Positions 11,903 through 24,336 of a stretch of DNA of 64,000 nucleotides are shown piece after piece. Within the stretch, counting starts at the first letter, position 1. Every line of letters begins with the position of its first letter. The stretch spans positions 7,070,210 through 7,134,209 of the forward strand of contig PYIU01000001.1 of NCBI GenBank assembly GCA_003415625.1, read 5' to 3'. The DNA is from Aquanectria penicillioides (Eukaryota; Ascomycota; Sordariomycetes; Hypocreales; Nectriaceae). Below the pieces are notes generated by a model. That model made no database searches. It saw only the letters and a list, made by a program, of their open reading frames with translations, and had not been told where the DNA came from. Both the position numbers and the translations under genes were made by a program.

Positions 11903-14900
11903 ATGATGGACGTGGCCTCGTCGCTCCAGACCGCGTTAGTGGTCTTGCACTACGTCTACCCTGCCGCCGTGCTTACTTACTTTGGCATTACTTCGCTCGT
12001 TTCTGCTTGCCAGATTCAGACAGCCAAGAAGCCCGATGAACCGCAAAAGCGCCGCCCTGGCTGGATAACTGTTTGGGTGCTCTCTGGCTTCTTCATCCTG
12101 ACATATGTTGCCCAGCTCGCCATCATCGCCACCCAGGCAGCCTTGTCGCGAGTCTGGCCCGCCCAGGATCATATCATCATCTGCCACCTGTCTTGCATCC
12201 TAGTGTTTGGAATCCTGCTTGGCCAATACAGTGCCGAAAACGAGGCCTCATACCCCTTCGTGGGGTCATGGACACTGGCCTTACTCTTCGAGGTCACCAT
12301 AGTTGCCTTGTCAGCAGGCAACTATGCCTTCCTTAGTTTCGAGTCGTTTGAGATTATAGACGCGGCTTTGATTGCCACTCGCTGCCTGACCCTCTTCACA
12401 CTTGTTGTTCTGTTCACTTTTGCCACAACAGAGAATCTGGGCACCGACGAGGAACGACAAGCCTTGTTACCCAAGGTCACTAACACCTGCCCAGGAAGCT
12501 CCTCTGGTCAATCTCAGCATAGCCAAGAGTCTGGCTATGGCTCTACACTCCAGGCCGAGGACGACTCAGCCGAAGAAACTCCGGAATATAACTGGGAGCG
12601 ACGCGAGAGGGAGGCCAAAGAAGCCATGAAAAAGCGACTTGAGGAAGGCGGTACTTGGATTGAATACGCAAAAGGATTCAAGGTACGATTTTATGCTTCC
12701 AGCAGCTTATGACTTGTGCGGGAGATGTGTCTTAGTACAAGCACCATTATTCTTTGAGTGGTCAGGGTCGCTAAAGAATCACAGATACTCTTTCCATATG
12801 TTTGGCCAGTCGGAAATACTGGTCTTCAACTTCGAGCTGCGGCAGTCTGCGTCTGCCTACTTGCATCGAATGCCCTTCATTTGCTTGTTCCCCGCCAGAC
12901 CGGCATCATTATGGATAGCCTGAGCGGCTCCAACACCAGCAACCCTTGGCTCGCAGTTATTATCTTTGCAATCCTTCGACTGGCTTCTTCGGAATCAGGA
13001 ATTGAACTTGTTCGTCAATGGCTCTGGGTGCCAGTCAAGTACTACTCTCATGACGCTCTAACAAGAGCCGCGTATTCCCACATGATGCACCTCTCTGCCG
13101 ATTTCCATGACTCTAAGAGCTCATCAGACATGATGATGGCTATTTACGGGGGCAGTGCCGTCTCAAATGTTGTCGAAAATGTTTTGCTATACGCTGTTCC
13201 AATGCTCATTGACATGGGCGTGGCTGTTGTCTACCTCTCCATCACCTTTGGGCCCTACGAAGGATTGATCACCGTCGCAACGGGTATTTTCTTTTTGCTC
13301 ATCGCCGGAAGGTTGGTGGCCAATTCGAAATCTGCCAGCCGAAATCGTGTAAATGCTCTGTACGAAGAACATTATGTTCGTCAGTCAGGATTCCTCGGGT
13401 GGCAAACTGTCAGCGCGTTCAATCAGATTGGCTATGAGGATAACCGACACGCAAACGCCGTTACTAACCGCTGGCTTAGAGAGCAGCAATATGTTCTGGG
13501 CTGGTACATCTCAATCGGCTTTCAAACACTCGTTCTCACCTCTGGATTACTGGCAAGTGCTTTCTTGGCTGTTTACCGTATCCGCGCAGGATATGCAACC
13601 CCGGCCAATTTGCAATGCTGTTGATGTACTGGGCCCAGCTCACTTCCCCACTTCAGTTCTTCGCCAAGCTTGGTAAAAACGTCAGTGATGATTTCATCGA
13701 AGCTGAACGGCTGTTGGACATCATGCGTACCAAGCCATCAGTTGAAAACCAAAAGGGTGCACGGCCGCTCAAGTTTGTTGCTGGGGAGGTAGAGTTCGAC
13801 AACGTCAGTTTCAGCTACGACAAGCAGAAGGGCATTATCAAGAACGTCAGCTTCCATGTTCCTGCTGGCCAGACAGTTGCTTTTGTTGGCGCAACCGGTG
13901 CTGGAAAATCGACTTTGATCAAGCTTCTGGATCGATTCTACGATGTGGCTGATGGCTCTATCCGTATCGACGGACAGGACATCCGAGATGTGGATCTCTT
14001 TAGGTACGTTTAGCTAACCTCACAATAATTTCCTTTCCACTAATGTTAGCTAGCTTGCGGGATCGAATTGGAGTTGTCCCTCAAAACCCAATCCTTTTCG
14101 ATGACACAATCATGAACAATGTTCGATATGGAAGGATAACTGCCAGCGATGAGGATGTTTTCGATGCCTGCAAAGCGGCCTGCATCCACGATAAGATCAA
14201 AGGATTTACGCACGGTTAGTTTTTAAGTGGATCTGCAGACTCTCGAATGGAAAAGTTGACAACGCAACCAGGTTACAAGACTCGAGTTGGCGAGCGAGGA
14301 GTGTGAGTTTGCGTCGATGATACAACGATGACGAAATGCTGACACGAGTAGGAAACTTTCTGGCGGAGAATTACAACGCATCGCCATCGCCCGAGCAATG
14401 TTGAAAAAGCCCGATATTGTACTTTTAGACGAAGCCACGAGCGCAGTTGACACAGACACCGAACAGCAGATCCAAATGTCATTCAAACGGCTGTGCCAAG
14501 GCAGGACTACGTTCATCATTGCGTAAGTTTTCTATCCGCATTCGAAACTTCAACTGCTTACGAAAATAGGCACCGCTTGTCCACAATCATGAATGCAGAC
14601 CGAATTATTGTGGTCGAGAATGGCGAAATTTTGGAGCAAGGCAACCACGACGAGTTGATTGTTGCCGGTGGTCGATACGCGGATTTATGGTCGAAGCAGG
14701 TTTTCATTCGGCCCAGTGATGACGATAAAACGGTCACTGCATCAGCTAGCCAGGCAGGATTTGTTAATGACTTATCCTCCGAGCAGACGAGAACTGAGCT
14801 CTCAAAGGTTAAGCCATCATCGGAGTCCAAGGATGAAACGGACTCTTCAGGGCACCAGGACGGGGAGGACGCAACAGTATCATCGTCGAGTCGCACCCAA

Positions 14901-16093
14901 GAGGTAGATTCTGCCGAAGAAAACTGATCTTTGGCGATTCTAACCTCTGGATGCAGGGCACACGCTTGAATCCCGTCGCGCCTACATTTACACCTCGTTC
15001 AGTGACTAGAATCAAAACCCAAAAAAGCACTAAGCGGCTAGCAGGGCCGGATGGGTCAAATGTCGAAAACACAACACCAGTGACCCCGATTCCACAAGGA
15101 AGTCATCAATGGTCCGACGAGGTTGCTGCAAAGGAAGATGGAGCGAGAGCCCCACAGCTTGCAAGCAAGTCTACGAATCCGGCCCCACTCGACAACTATC
15201 AAGAGGGCCCGAAATCGGTAATAAAGAGTCTTAGCAAAGTAGAAAGGCAGAAGAGTTTCGCCGAGGCAGTTGATCGGTCTCTGAAGAGTAATTGCAGAAC
15301 ATTTGGTGCCAGTGAAGTCGTGAACGGTATGTGCACCGGCCGATGGGTGGCAGTCCGATACTAACCATCGAAGATGATCAGGGGCGCGGGTAGCGGCCGT
15401 CAGAGGCCCAAGAACATCAGAAACGGAATGAGCCGCAGGTAATTGTTGAACTAAAGCACCCACGTTATTCTCGCCGAGTTCAATCCAGGAGCGAACCTTT
15501 TCAATTATACCAGGAGCTACAGGGCTCAGAAACAGAGGAGCTAGCTCTAGGAAATGGCATAGAAGAACCAAAGATGCTGGTACTTACACCCCGCTCCATT
15601 GTGTTGATTTATTTCCTGACCAACCTAGGCACCTCGCCATGTTTCGGCTCCTCCAATGAAAGTCAAATTTCAGTCTGCCCAATCTCAGATTCCCCGACTC
15701 AATGGCCTGCACCGGACCTCTTCCAACTCTGGACCAGACAACAGAGACGTCATTCATAATGGCTCTGAGCTCGTTATGAGTTTGTCATCTTCCAAGCTCG
15801 ATTCCGAAACCTGCGACCCCAGGTCGTCGCTCCGTAGCATTAGCGTGAATTCGGTCTCAGCTAATATGGATACTATGGTCCATTGTAACGAGGCGGCGCC
15901 GACAATGGTGCGGGACAACTCCTCAGGAATGACACCGGGGAACGAAAACGAACGTCCTTCTGATACCGCTGAAACAGGTGTTGTGAATCAGCATCGCGTG
16001 GGTCGGGCAGGTAAGCGAGGGAGGGGATCTTGGTACCGTGGGCGGCGATCTCGTGGAAGCAATCGGACTGGTTCAGCACCTGCCAAAAGCTAA
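11903..16093 (+). CDS. hmt1: Hmt1-type ABC half-transporter with C-terminal PAM2-like extension, one frameshift
   Basis: Heavy-metal-tolerance (ABCB6/ATM) type half-transporter, in the family known to move metal-thiol or phytochelatin conjugates across the vacuolar membrane. Exon 1 encodes an N-terminal five-helix domain (TMD0) and an acidic linker; exon 2 encodes the six-helix transmembrane domain and the first half of the ATPase. Visible ATPase motifs are Walker [10 protein letters not shown] (13888-13914), Q-loop VVPQNP, signature LSGGE, Walker [13 protein letters not shown] and H-loop IIAHRLST. Introns by splice signal and frame: 12683-12784, 14004-14053, 14215-14271, 14303-14351, 14523-14569, 14904-14956, 15327-15403, 15580-15628. 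Between about 13594 and 13606 the frame shifts: one base is missing relative to the family pattern, where TP should continue into GQF. With that base counted the model is 1235 residues, against about 830 in fission yeast Hmt1. The extra ~330 residues are disordered, with a PAM2-like motif and an RG-rich tail. A simpler end is the TGA at 14925-14927, if intron 14904-14956 is not spliced. Confidence 0.85.
13590..13615 (+). other. Apparent one-base frameshift inside the ABC transporter gene
   Basis: Upstream coding ends in the frame reading [12 protein letters not shown]; the conserved continuation [13 protein letters not shown] lies in the next frame. A single missing base in the CCCCGG run explains the break. 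No intron of workable length with GT/AG ends bridges the two frames, and with one base added the total coding length becomes an exact multiple of three. It is either a true null allele or a base-calling error in a short homopolymer. Confidence 0.8.
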
Positions 16094-16617
16094 CACAACC
16101 TAAGACTTGATTCATTCAAACCAACGATGCATTATTATAGCATAAGATTTCTTTATCTACCTTGGGCAACCATACGGGAGCAAATCAGGCAAAAGGATCA
16201 TCATGGCGATACAAACGGGGCACATTACGGGAAGATCAGCATCTCTCTGGTAGGAGTGAAATGGAATAATGGTGCTTGAAGGTTTCGTTATGGCTTTGTA
16301 GCATGGCTAGATAAAAGGGTGCATGGATGGGTTTCAAATGGGGAAGGTGGACGGCTCTAGAACCTATACTCTAGACTATTAGGCGATTGATTTATCGGCT
16401 TGGTCGGATGGAGGTGGATGGACTTGGGCGAGGCTCGAACCTTGTACGGTTATACTGTTTCTATTAGAAGAAAACGTCGGACACGCACATCTTCTGTGCT
16501 GCCCCATTTATAGATACTTCGTGTCGCGTTGCCTCCTGGATCCAACTGTTTCTTTCATGTTCATGGTGGTATTTGTATTGCACACGCTGTCCTATCCATA
16601 TCCACCGACTGTTGCCT

Positions 16618-17992
16618 TTACCGTCCGGGACCACCAGGAGCGCCGGGAGCGCCGCCACCAGGGGCACCACCGCCTCCCATCATGTTTCGAGCCCTAGCGG
16701 GGTTTGAAGTGAGCAGAATGTACAGCGGCTACTGGATAGAGGGGATGGGAGCAGACGGTGCTGCAGGAAAGCAGTGATATGAGTGTGACTTACATCTCGG
16801 CAATGTTGGGGTCGGACATGAGGCTGTTGAGATCGGGCATGCCGCCTCCGCTTGAGAAGCGGTCGGCCATTTCGCGCAGTCGAGGGTTGCTCATGAGGTT
16901 GCCCATCAGCTCGGGGTTGCTCATGAGGTTCTGGGCCATGCTGGCAAACATGGGGTTGTTCATGATGGCGCTCAGATCGGGCATGCCGCCGCCCTGGCCA
17001 CCTGGACCGCCCTGGCCACCTAGCATGGACGCCAGGCTGCCGAGGTCGGGCATGCCACCGGCGGCACCGGCGTTGGCGCCGACATTCAGGTTGACACCGG
17101 GGGAGGAGCGGGGCAGAGAGTCCTCGTCGGATTGCATCTCATCAACACGGCGCTTGGCCGTCTCGAAGCCCTTCTTCATGGCATCGGAACCGCCGTTGCC
17201 TTCGTGCTCAATGCCCTTACCGTAGGCCTCCATGGCACCACGGGCGTCACCAAGAGCGAAGCGGGCAAGTCCTAGACGGGACCAGGCTTTGGTGTAGCCG
17301 GGGTCGATGGAGACGGCGGCCTCGGCGTCCGTCTTGGCTGAGGCGTGGTCCTTGTTGGCGGAGTGGGCGGCGGCACGGTTGGAGAGGAAGACGGCGTTGA
17401 CGGGGTTGAGGCCCAGGGCCTGGGTGTAGAGGTCGATAGCGAGGCCATAGTCTTTCTGGGCCATGGCGGCGTTGCCCTTGCTCTTCAGGGCCTCGGACTG
17501 CTTCTTGTCATCGTCGGTGACGGACTTGTCGGCGGCGGGGGCGGAGGAGGAGGCCTCGGCGGCGGCAGGCTTGTCAGACGTCGACTTGAGCTTCTCGTAG
17601 ACGGAGTAGATCTGAAGCAGGTTCTGGGAGCCGATGGCGGCCTCGACGGCGGCCTTGTCGGTGAGATCGACCTTGAAGGACTCAGCGATGCAGTTGATGG
17701 CGACGTCGATGGAGTCCTTGTCGTCGGGGGTCAGGGTGCCATCGTAGGCAGAGGTGGCGAGGAATTCGCAGATGGCGAGCGCCAGGCGCTGCTTGGTAGA
17801 GTGGGAGGATGCCTAGTTAAATGGTCAAAATTGGTGGCCATGGCCAAACGGGGTGAGGCGGCTCTGGTGGTTCAAGGGCGCGGGGGGAGGAGGGGGGCGA
17901 GTGGGTACGCGATCGTTCAAAGTGACAACGCAGGAGGGTCGCAATCGACCTGGCAAGTGGGAAGTGGGAGACAGATAGATTTTGCTTACCAT
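16618..17992 (-). CDS. sgt2: Sgt2/SGTA small glutamine-rich TPR co-chaperone
   Basis: Cytosolic co-chaperone that hands tail-anchored membrane proteins to the GET insertion pathway and binds Hsp70/Hsp90. Coding exons (minus): 17992-17990, 17812-16794 and 16693-16618, with introns 17813-17989 (177 nt) and 16694-16793 (100 nt), giving 365 residues, close to the 346 of the yeast protein. Residues 2-60 match the N-terminal dimerisation domain that contacts Get4/Get5 (STKQRLALAICEFL and onward). Residues 105-210 hold three TPR motifs with the expected NRAAAH and YTKAWSRLGLA blocks. The C-terminus is rich in Met, Asn and Gly with repeated GGMPDL and SNPxL units, the substrate-binding region, ending in a Gly/Pro-rich tail. 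Oddly, the first coding exon is only the ATG, followed at once by GTAAGC. Its high GC makes long open frames on the opposite strand. Confidence 0.92.
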
Positions 17993-17999
17993 GACGGGT

Positions 18000-19107
18000 A
18001 TGAACCTGAAGCGCAGCGAGAGGCGGGAGAAGGATTTTCTGGAGAGGATGGCAGAGGATGGGAGAGGAGGAGGAGGAGGAGGAGAGGTTGGAGGTTGAGG
18101 CGGAGGTGGGGTGGGCTTGAAGGCTTTGGCGTTTTCGGGACAGGATGAGTGCCGAGAGACCAAGAGGGACTCTGCGACAAACAGAGTGACAAAAAGAAAA
18201 AAAAAATAAAAAAAATCCTTGGGCACTCGGTAATTAGAAGCAAGCAAGCGGCAACAGTGGCATATGATATATTCTACTTATTGGCGTGACGGATCAAGTA
18301 TTCTTACATCACAGAGCCTCCTAGGCTTCACCCAGCAGTCGTGGTTTGGGCAGACGCGGCCACCTCTTAGGTACCTAGGTACCTATGGTAGGTACGCACG
18401 CACCGCCTGTATGGCAGCTGTTCGCTGCTACTCGCTCGAGGGCTTTCTTTTTCCTCTTTATTTTTTTTTTTTTGGTTCAGGCCTGGAAGCTTCCACGTGG
18501 GGCACGCGCTCAGCGGGCAGGTGCGCAGCCGGCTAAATGTGGGGGGAGCGAGCAGCAGTTCTCAGACTGTTGGCCTCGCCTCGCGCCTGACAAGGCCAGA
18601 GCCAGTGCGATGTCGTACCCACACTTTAAGCACCAGGTGTGTTGTCACAATCACAGCATCAGGGTGCACTAGGTTCATCCCATCAAAACACATCCACCGC
18701 CAGATTAGGCAAACAGGTAGATGCCTAGACAGGGATATTGCATATTTGAGTCGAATTGTCTTAGTTTGCCCCTCTGTTGGGACATTGCTCTCTCCCTCTC
18801 TCTCTTTCTCTCCTTTTTTTCAGTGGAACGAACCCTCGTCGTACAAGAAAAGAAATCCTTCGTCTTTCATGATCCTCCATTGTCAGTCCGCAACAACCGA
18901 GCATGAGGAAAGAAGACCAAAAGAAAAATTCAAGGGAAATAGAAGAAGGATGAAGATTATAACAAAGAAAAAGAAAGAAAGAAAAAACAAGCCCTCCCGA
19001 AACTCCATCTAATGCGTGCATCTGCGTGTCATGGCGACCCTGGTGCTATTCTTTGACCTATGCTCCCTCGCACGTAACGTCATTCATAGTCCCTCCAGTA
19101 TTAACTC
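18000..19107. other. Divergent leader of sgt2 and intergenic DNA
   Basis: Pyrimidine- and purine-rich tracts, poly-A/T runs and GGTACCTA-type short repeats (18367-18394). It contains the sgt2 promoter and the 3' side of the RING-CH gene. No coding region seen. Confidence 0.5.
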
Positions 19108-20673
19108 TTATTTGTTCCTCCGCTGTCGTTCGACGTTCTTAACTCTGCGCTTGCCCATGGCTGCAACCTTGCGGTACTTGGTATACAACCGCACCACGTC
19201 CTTCATCACCACCCACAGGCAGCCGCCAAGCAGACTGCGACCCCACTGCTGCTGGAGCAAGCCCGGCCGGATGATGCCCGCCGTGCGGAACCATGGACTC
19301 CTAGGCATCGATGTCCACGACTTGGGCAGCGCCAGCCGAAGCAGTTCTCCCATTACGTATGAGATCCCAGGGAGCATCAAGGCACTGACGATGGCATTGG
19401 ATACTCCAGAGAGGATGCTCCCAAGACCAGGTCGGCGAGCCGGGGGCGCCTGGGGGGCTTCGTGATCGTGGCCACCCTCGGCCGGGGGTTGGGCTGGCGC
19501 CGCCGCCGGCTCTTGCTCGGCGACTGCAGGTCGGCCATCACCTCGAGGATGCTCTCCATCACCCAGGGGCACCACGAAGTCTTCCAAGGGGTTTCCGTCT
19601 TCGTCCAGCTCTTCGACGACCTCCTCGATGACAATGTCAACCACCAGATCGGCGGCACCATCCTCCTCTTCCCTATGGCCGATTCTCAGATGAGCCGCAC
19701 CGTCATCACCACCATTGTCCTCGTCCTCTCCATCGGGCTCGAGGGCATCAATGAGGTTGTTCAAAAACCCGACAACTCCGCCGTTGTTTTCGCGCTGTCC
19801 GGCCCGCTGGTTATTGTTGGCGGCCTCGACATTCTGGCGGGCTTCCAGTGGGGGCAATCCCATGATCTGTCGGTTCAAGTTTACCTCATGCGGGAAGACA
19901 AACTCCCGCCAAAAGTTGAGATAAGCAGATCGAATATAAGGAAAGATGGCCATGGCCAGCTGCGGCGACGGTGGCCATGATAGGAAGTTCTCATCGTGCA
20001 TGACGTGATAAACCCCATACTGTGAACGCGGGTATGGTTAGTCCGGTTGCTCGCTAGAAAATATCCGACTAAACAATCTTACCAGAGAGGCCGTGGGAAG
20101 GAAGATCTTGTTCCCTAGCCAGGGCGTCAGCTGTCCTACCAGCAAGGCCGGGCCTACGTTCATCAAGACGAGCGCATTGCCTAATCGCTCGCTGGCAAGC
20201 CTCATGACTCTCGAATTCTGTCCGGCAACATTGATCTCCGGGCCCAGCATAAACTGAATCAATGACTCCCGTCCGGAAAAGGCCCACATGGCGAACGCGC
20301 CATACATTTGCATGCTGAACTGGACGCCCATGGTTACCGACGTGAGGAGCATGAAGGGACTCGCGCGGGTAAACTTGTTGGAGATGGCGTCAGTGACGCT
20401 GACGATGGGATCCCATGGACCTTCGAGGCCGATCGGAGACTTGCAGACCGGGCATTGCAGAGGTTTATTGGAGCGCTCGCAGTCGGTGACCCATGATAGC
20501 ATACAGTCCTGGTGAGCTTCGAGGGTGCAGGGACACGGGTCGACCCAGGATGACGGCGGATCGGAGGGCTCCTCGTCGGTGAGACAGATGAAGCATCGTC
20601 GCGGGGCGTCGGCTAGTTGGGGAGTAATTCCGGCGGCGACAGAGGATCGGTCATCCGTAGTTGGGGGCGCCAT
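19108..20673 (-). CDS. RING-CH (MARCH-type) membrane E3 ubiquitin ligase
   Basis: Predicted membrane-bound ubiquitin ligase. Two exons, 20673-20083 and 20019-19108, are separated by a 63-nt intron (20020-20082; GTAAGA donor, GACTAAC branch, CAG acceptor), giving 500 residues. An N-terminal RING-CH finger has the C4HC3 set C27, C30, C47, C49, H54, C57, C74, C77, with the tryptophan expected between the last pairs. After it come hydrophobic segments (about residues 100-135 and 160-185), an acidic linker rich in Glu/Asp and Ala/Pro-rich stretches, and further hydrophobic helices near residues 405-440 and 455-475. The C-terminus is basic (KRRVKN and RQRRNK). The order resembles fungal RING-CH proteins of the ER or mitochondria. 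Substrate and location are unknown. Confidence 0.85.
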
Positions 20674-23519
20674 CGTTGAGAGAAGCGGGCGACAAAGTGT
20701 CGCGTGCTGCCCGAGTCTTGTGGGCGAAGGCGAAGCTGATAGGATCGGCTGGCGATGTGGGGGCGGCGAGAGGAAAATCGGCTTGGGGGAACGGTTGCGT
20801 CTATATCATCGCATGCTCGTGGAGAAGCGGAAAACAAGCAAGGGGAAAGGAAGGGGAAAAGAGAAAGAAGCCCGGCCGACTGGGTGAGAGAGGCTATGAT
20901 GCAAGTTGCGATGAGCCTTTCGCGCTGGTGTCGGCGTTGGCGTTGGAGCAGGTTCAAGGCTTAGCTAGAGAGGCGCTCTCGGAAGTGAGCTTCCAGGCCG
21001 CGGCTTGTGTTACATCATCTGCGTTGTGCTGACTTCCGCTCAGGCCTGAGGCGGGCACCCAACCACAAAGTGGGGTTGGGAGAACCCGAACCGTCATGGC
21101 AAATATCACTCGCCCAAAGCCGGATAATAAGCTCATTGAGCCCAAAAATCCAAGTGCTCGGTTAATCTCAGTCCACCTGTAGATGACTGCACGGAAGCTC
21201 TTTAAATTGGAGGCCAGGAGGTTAGGCAAAGAAATGTCAATCATGCTGTTTCTGGTCCACCAACTTACAACGTGACCTTCCGCGTAGTCTCTCTGAAATG
21301 ACGGGTTGCACAACAGTCATGCACTTGGCAAATAAGGCGCATATCAAAGCAATGGAATAATACCGAAAATATATATATATATATATATAAAACCAATGCG
21401 TAGCTGGATTTGATCGGTAGATCTTTTAACTTAAATTGTTTGGTCCTGTCACTACCCTCTTTCAACTAATGTACTTCACTCTAACACCACCCTCGAAATA
21501 CTTCAACAAGTTTGTCCTATCGACTTCTAATCGTAGAAGTCAGGAATCGGTTGTGTTCAAGCATTCCACTATTGAGCTCAAGCACCTAGCCGCCGGGTTC
21601 ACAAATCCATGAAGTCCTAGAATCCACGTAAACAAAATACATCAGTATATCCAATTGCTCTTAACAGGGTGCTGCCTGTGTTATCCGCAGTACATCTGAC
21701 TCGGTTGTGCTCCTAACCGAGAATCGCGATAAACTCTGGTAAGTTGCCGCTATGGTCGAACATTCGTCAAGGTCCCACTAAAGTGCAATATACAAAAATT
21801 CCACAAGTTCAATCTGGTATAAAGTTGCATTAACTTCATGATAGGAAAACTAAAACTAGGCAGGCGTTCGTGGTTAGGTAAGAAGCAGGTCCTAACCAAG
21901 AAGACGCCTGTAGCTGGTTAGAGGAGCTGTGTTGGAAGGTGGTTGGTGATTTGGCGTAACAACTAGCCTAGACCTATACCCGAGGTCTGCGATTCATCAA
22001 ATACCTACCCTATTGCAGTGAAGCTTGGGTCTCTCTTATCCCCCTTAGGGACTTTGATCACCCCTCTACATGGTGGCGTAAAGGACTCTGCAAAGTTCTT
22101 CGAGATTTTCTCGCTAAACTTTGGGCTAGTTCTTCAATGATAAGAATCGTTTGAATCATATCAGTAGTCCAAAATCTCGATAGGATAAGAAAAAAAAGAG
22201 GCGAGAAGGGTGGTTTTGATCATCAAGGCCAGCCAGAGGAGAAAGGGAAGAGTGGTAAACAAGAGGGGCCACTAGCAAGCTTCGCAGAAGCACGTAAAGG
22301 GACAAATGTATATCATAATAGATAAATAAGGAAACAAACGAATAAAAAATAAATATATAAAGATAAAGAGTCCTTGAACAGGTACAGCGTCTCGTGAACC
22401 GAGGGTGAAGGAGTTTGCGGGCTCTCTCAGCGGATAATTTGCCAAAGCGTTGGCCTGCAACTGACCAATATTTGCTCTGTTTCGCGAGATAGCTTACGTT
22501 CTGCAGACTGCTTCTTGCTATTTGTGGGTGTGAGCGCGTTAATTTATTTCAAAAAAGGTATTGGTTCGAAATCGGCGAATGTCACCACCCCTGGCTGGGT
22601 TTGATGCGGTGTGAGACGGAAATGTCGTCGGTGGAGCTACAACCTACAAAAGCTAAATCATACTGAGAATAGTTACTGTATGGAGAATGTTTTTGTCTCC
22701 TTTTAGGTAATATTTCATGTCATGGTCATTAGATGAGCACCCCTTCATCTATTAGGATCCTCGTCACCCCCGGTGAAGGATTCTCCACGAGTTCAGTTCG
22801 ATGAGGTGCAGTTGGTATCTCCAGTCTAGTCTGGACCTACCATGCATGTCTCGTGGGAAGGGAATCCACTACTATTTGTGGACGAGCTAATTCGATGGAG
22901 GGTTTGGAGACGATGCATCTGTGATATTGGGTTAGATGTCTCTCTCAGTCTCCAAAAGCATGACGATGTTGACGCAAAATTACTTGGCCTGGGGCTTTGA
23001 GAATTAATCATGCACTATGTATCTCAAATGAACTCTCTCGCGTCTTCTTTGAATCGTTTCTGGGTCTGTCATTAGCTCTCGTGCCTCTGTTTAGCATAAG
23101 ATTACACCTCGGCAGGGTCTTTGTCAAGAGGCCCCACCCATCACCACCACATCATGTGCATCTCAGACTGAAATGAGCTTCACCCATCAAAAGATCATCT
23201 ATCGTATCCTAAAATAAGAATTAAAATCTCTCCCGGTGCCCTTGGAAGAGTTGGAGCGATGGATGATCTGCCAAGCCATGCGCGAGCAGCCGTCCAACAG
23301 CAACGGCCCCTCTGCGGGAGTATGAGCAAGTTTCGTATGCCCGGTCTCACGAGATGGGGCTCGCGCATCGCATCACTTGTTGCACAACCTGGTCATCGGA
23401 GTCGCAGCTGAGCACATAGTGGCGGATCAAAACCCAATAAAGCCATCAGCAATGCCTCCAACAAGGCAGAGACCGTGCTCGCTGGAGGGGAGATTCTTCA
23501 CGGCGATCCTGAGTCCGTA
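20674..23519. other. Intergenic region, partly AT-rich
   Basis: About 2.8 kb without a supported gene. The first 400 bp are the upstream region of the RING-CH gene. An (AT)n tract lies at 21369-21389. A short minus-strand segment at about 21960-22140 has a weakly protein-like frame with stops and could be an old element fragment, but I cannot name it. Confidence 0.4.
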
Positions 23520-24336
23520 ATGATGAGCCGTTTTAGCTCACTTCCCTTCGCCCTCCTAGGCGTTGAGTTCATTGTTGCCACTATGTCAGTGGTGCTCTTC
23601 GGTCTCGCGTACCCTGATCAATTTCGATCGCGTTTGTGGGAGAACGGCGGCGAGGAAGGGTGGAACTCCAATCCAAACAAGCGCATCTACTTCTATGCCA
23701 ACCACCAAGAACCACCAGAGGTCCCTCTGATCTGGTCGCAGAGGTAAACCAAACACGTTTCTATCACAGTAAACTTTCGGGCTAATTATTTTCCCTTGCG
23801 GATTCAGGTTGACAGACTCGAACCTCGCCATCGCGATCCTAAGCCTGGTCATATTCCTAGCCCGCGCTGTCATGAGCCGACTCCGCTACCTCCCTCGCTA
23901 TGTTAGCATCATATACGACATGTTACTCGTGTCCCTATGGATTGCCAGCCTCGCTGGCCAAACATCTGGGGACTACTCTGATCCAAAACATCCTAGCAAG
24001 CACCCGTGGTATCTAACGCGCTCGTGTGCGCATAGCTGGAGTAGGAATCGCGGCTATTGCCATATAGCTCAAGCCAGCTTTGGTTTCTCGGTGTTGGCCG
24101 CGACACTATACGGCGGTAGGCTGTTGCAAGAAGTCATCCTGTTTTCATACCAAAGAGGGAAGGAGCATGGGAAAGGTTGGTCGCCTCTGGCCACTGCGTC
24201 TGATGTCGATGTGGACGAAGAGAAGTACAGTGATGGTCAAGAGGCGGCAGATACCATGTTGACCGTAAAGGGGGATCGGTACGACCCGGGGTTGAGCCCA
24301 GTATTGGCTTTCTTTCCTTCCAAACCCGAATTCTAG
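23520..24336 (+). CDS. Four-helix membrane protein, MARVEL-like
   Basis: Encodes 250 residues from exons 23520-23743 and 23808-24336; the 64-nt intron has a GTAAAC donor and TTCAG acceptor. Four hydrophobic segments are clear: residues 8-30, about 78-95, 105-125 and 170-195. A polar loop with tryptophan, asparagine and proline lies between the first two, and the cytoplasmic tail is hydrophilic and acidic. This layout matches fungal MARVEL-type or related tetraspan proteins, but no signature residue proves it. The tandem ATGs at 23520 and 23523 leave the start uncertain by one residue. Function unknown; probably an integral membrane protein of the plasma or internal membranes. Confidence 0.7.

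Noticed and set aside
16420..16470. Second box-B-like GGTTCGAGCC on the minus strand
   Set aside because: No D arm, anticodon arm or acceptor pairing around it.
17345..18148. 267-codon plus-strand frame over sgt2
   Set aside because: Antisense shadow of GC-rich sgt2 codons; Gly/Val/Leu-rich composition and no ATG-based motif.
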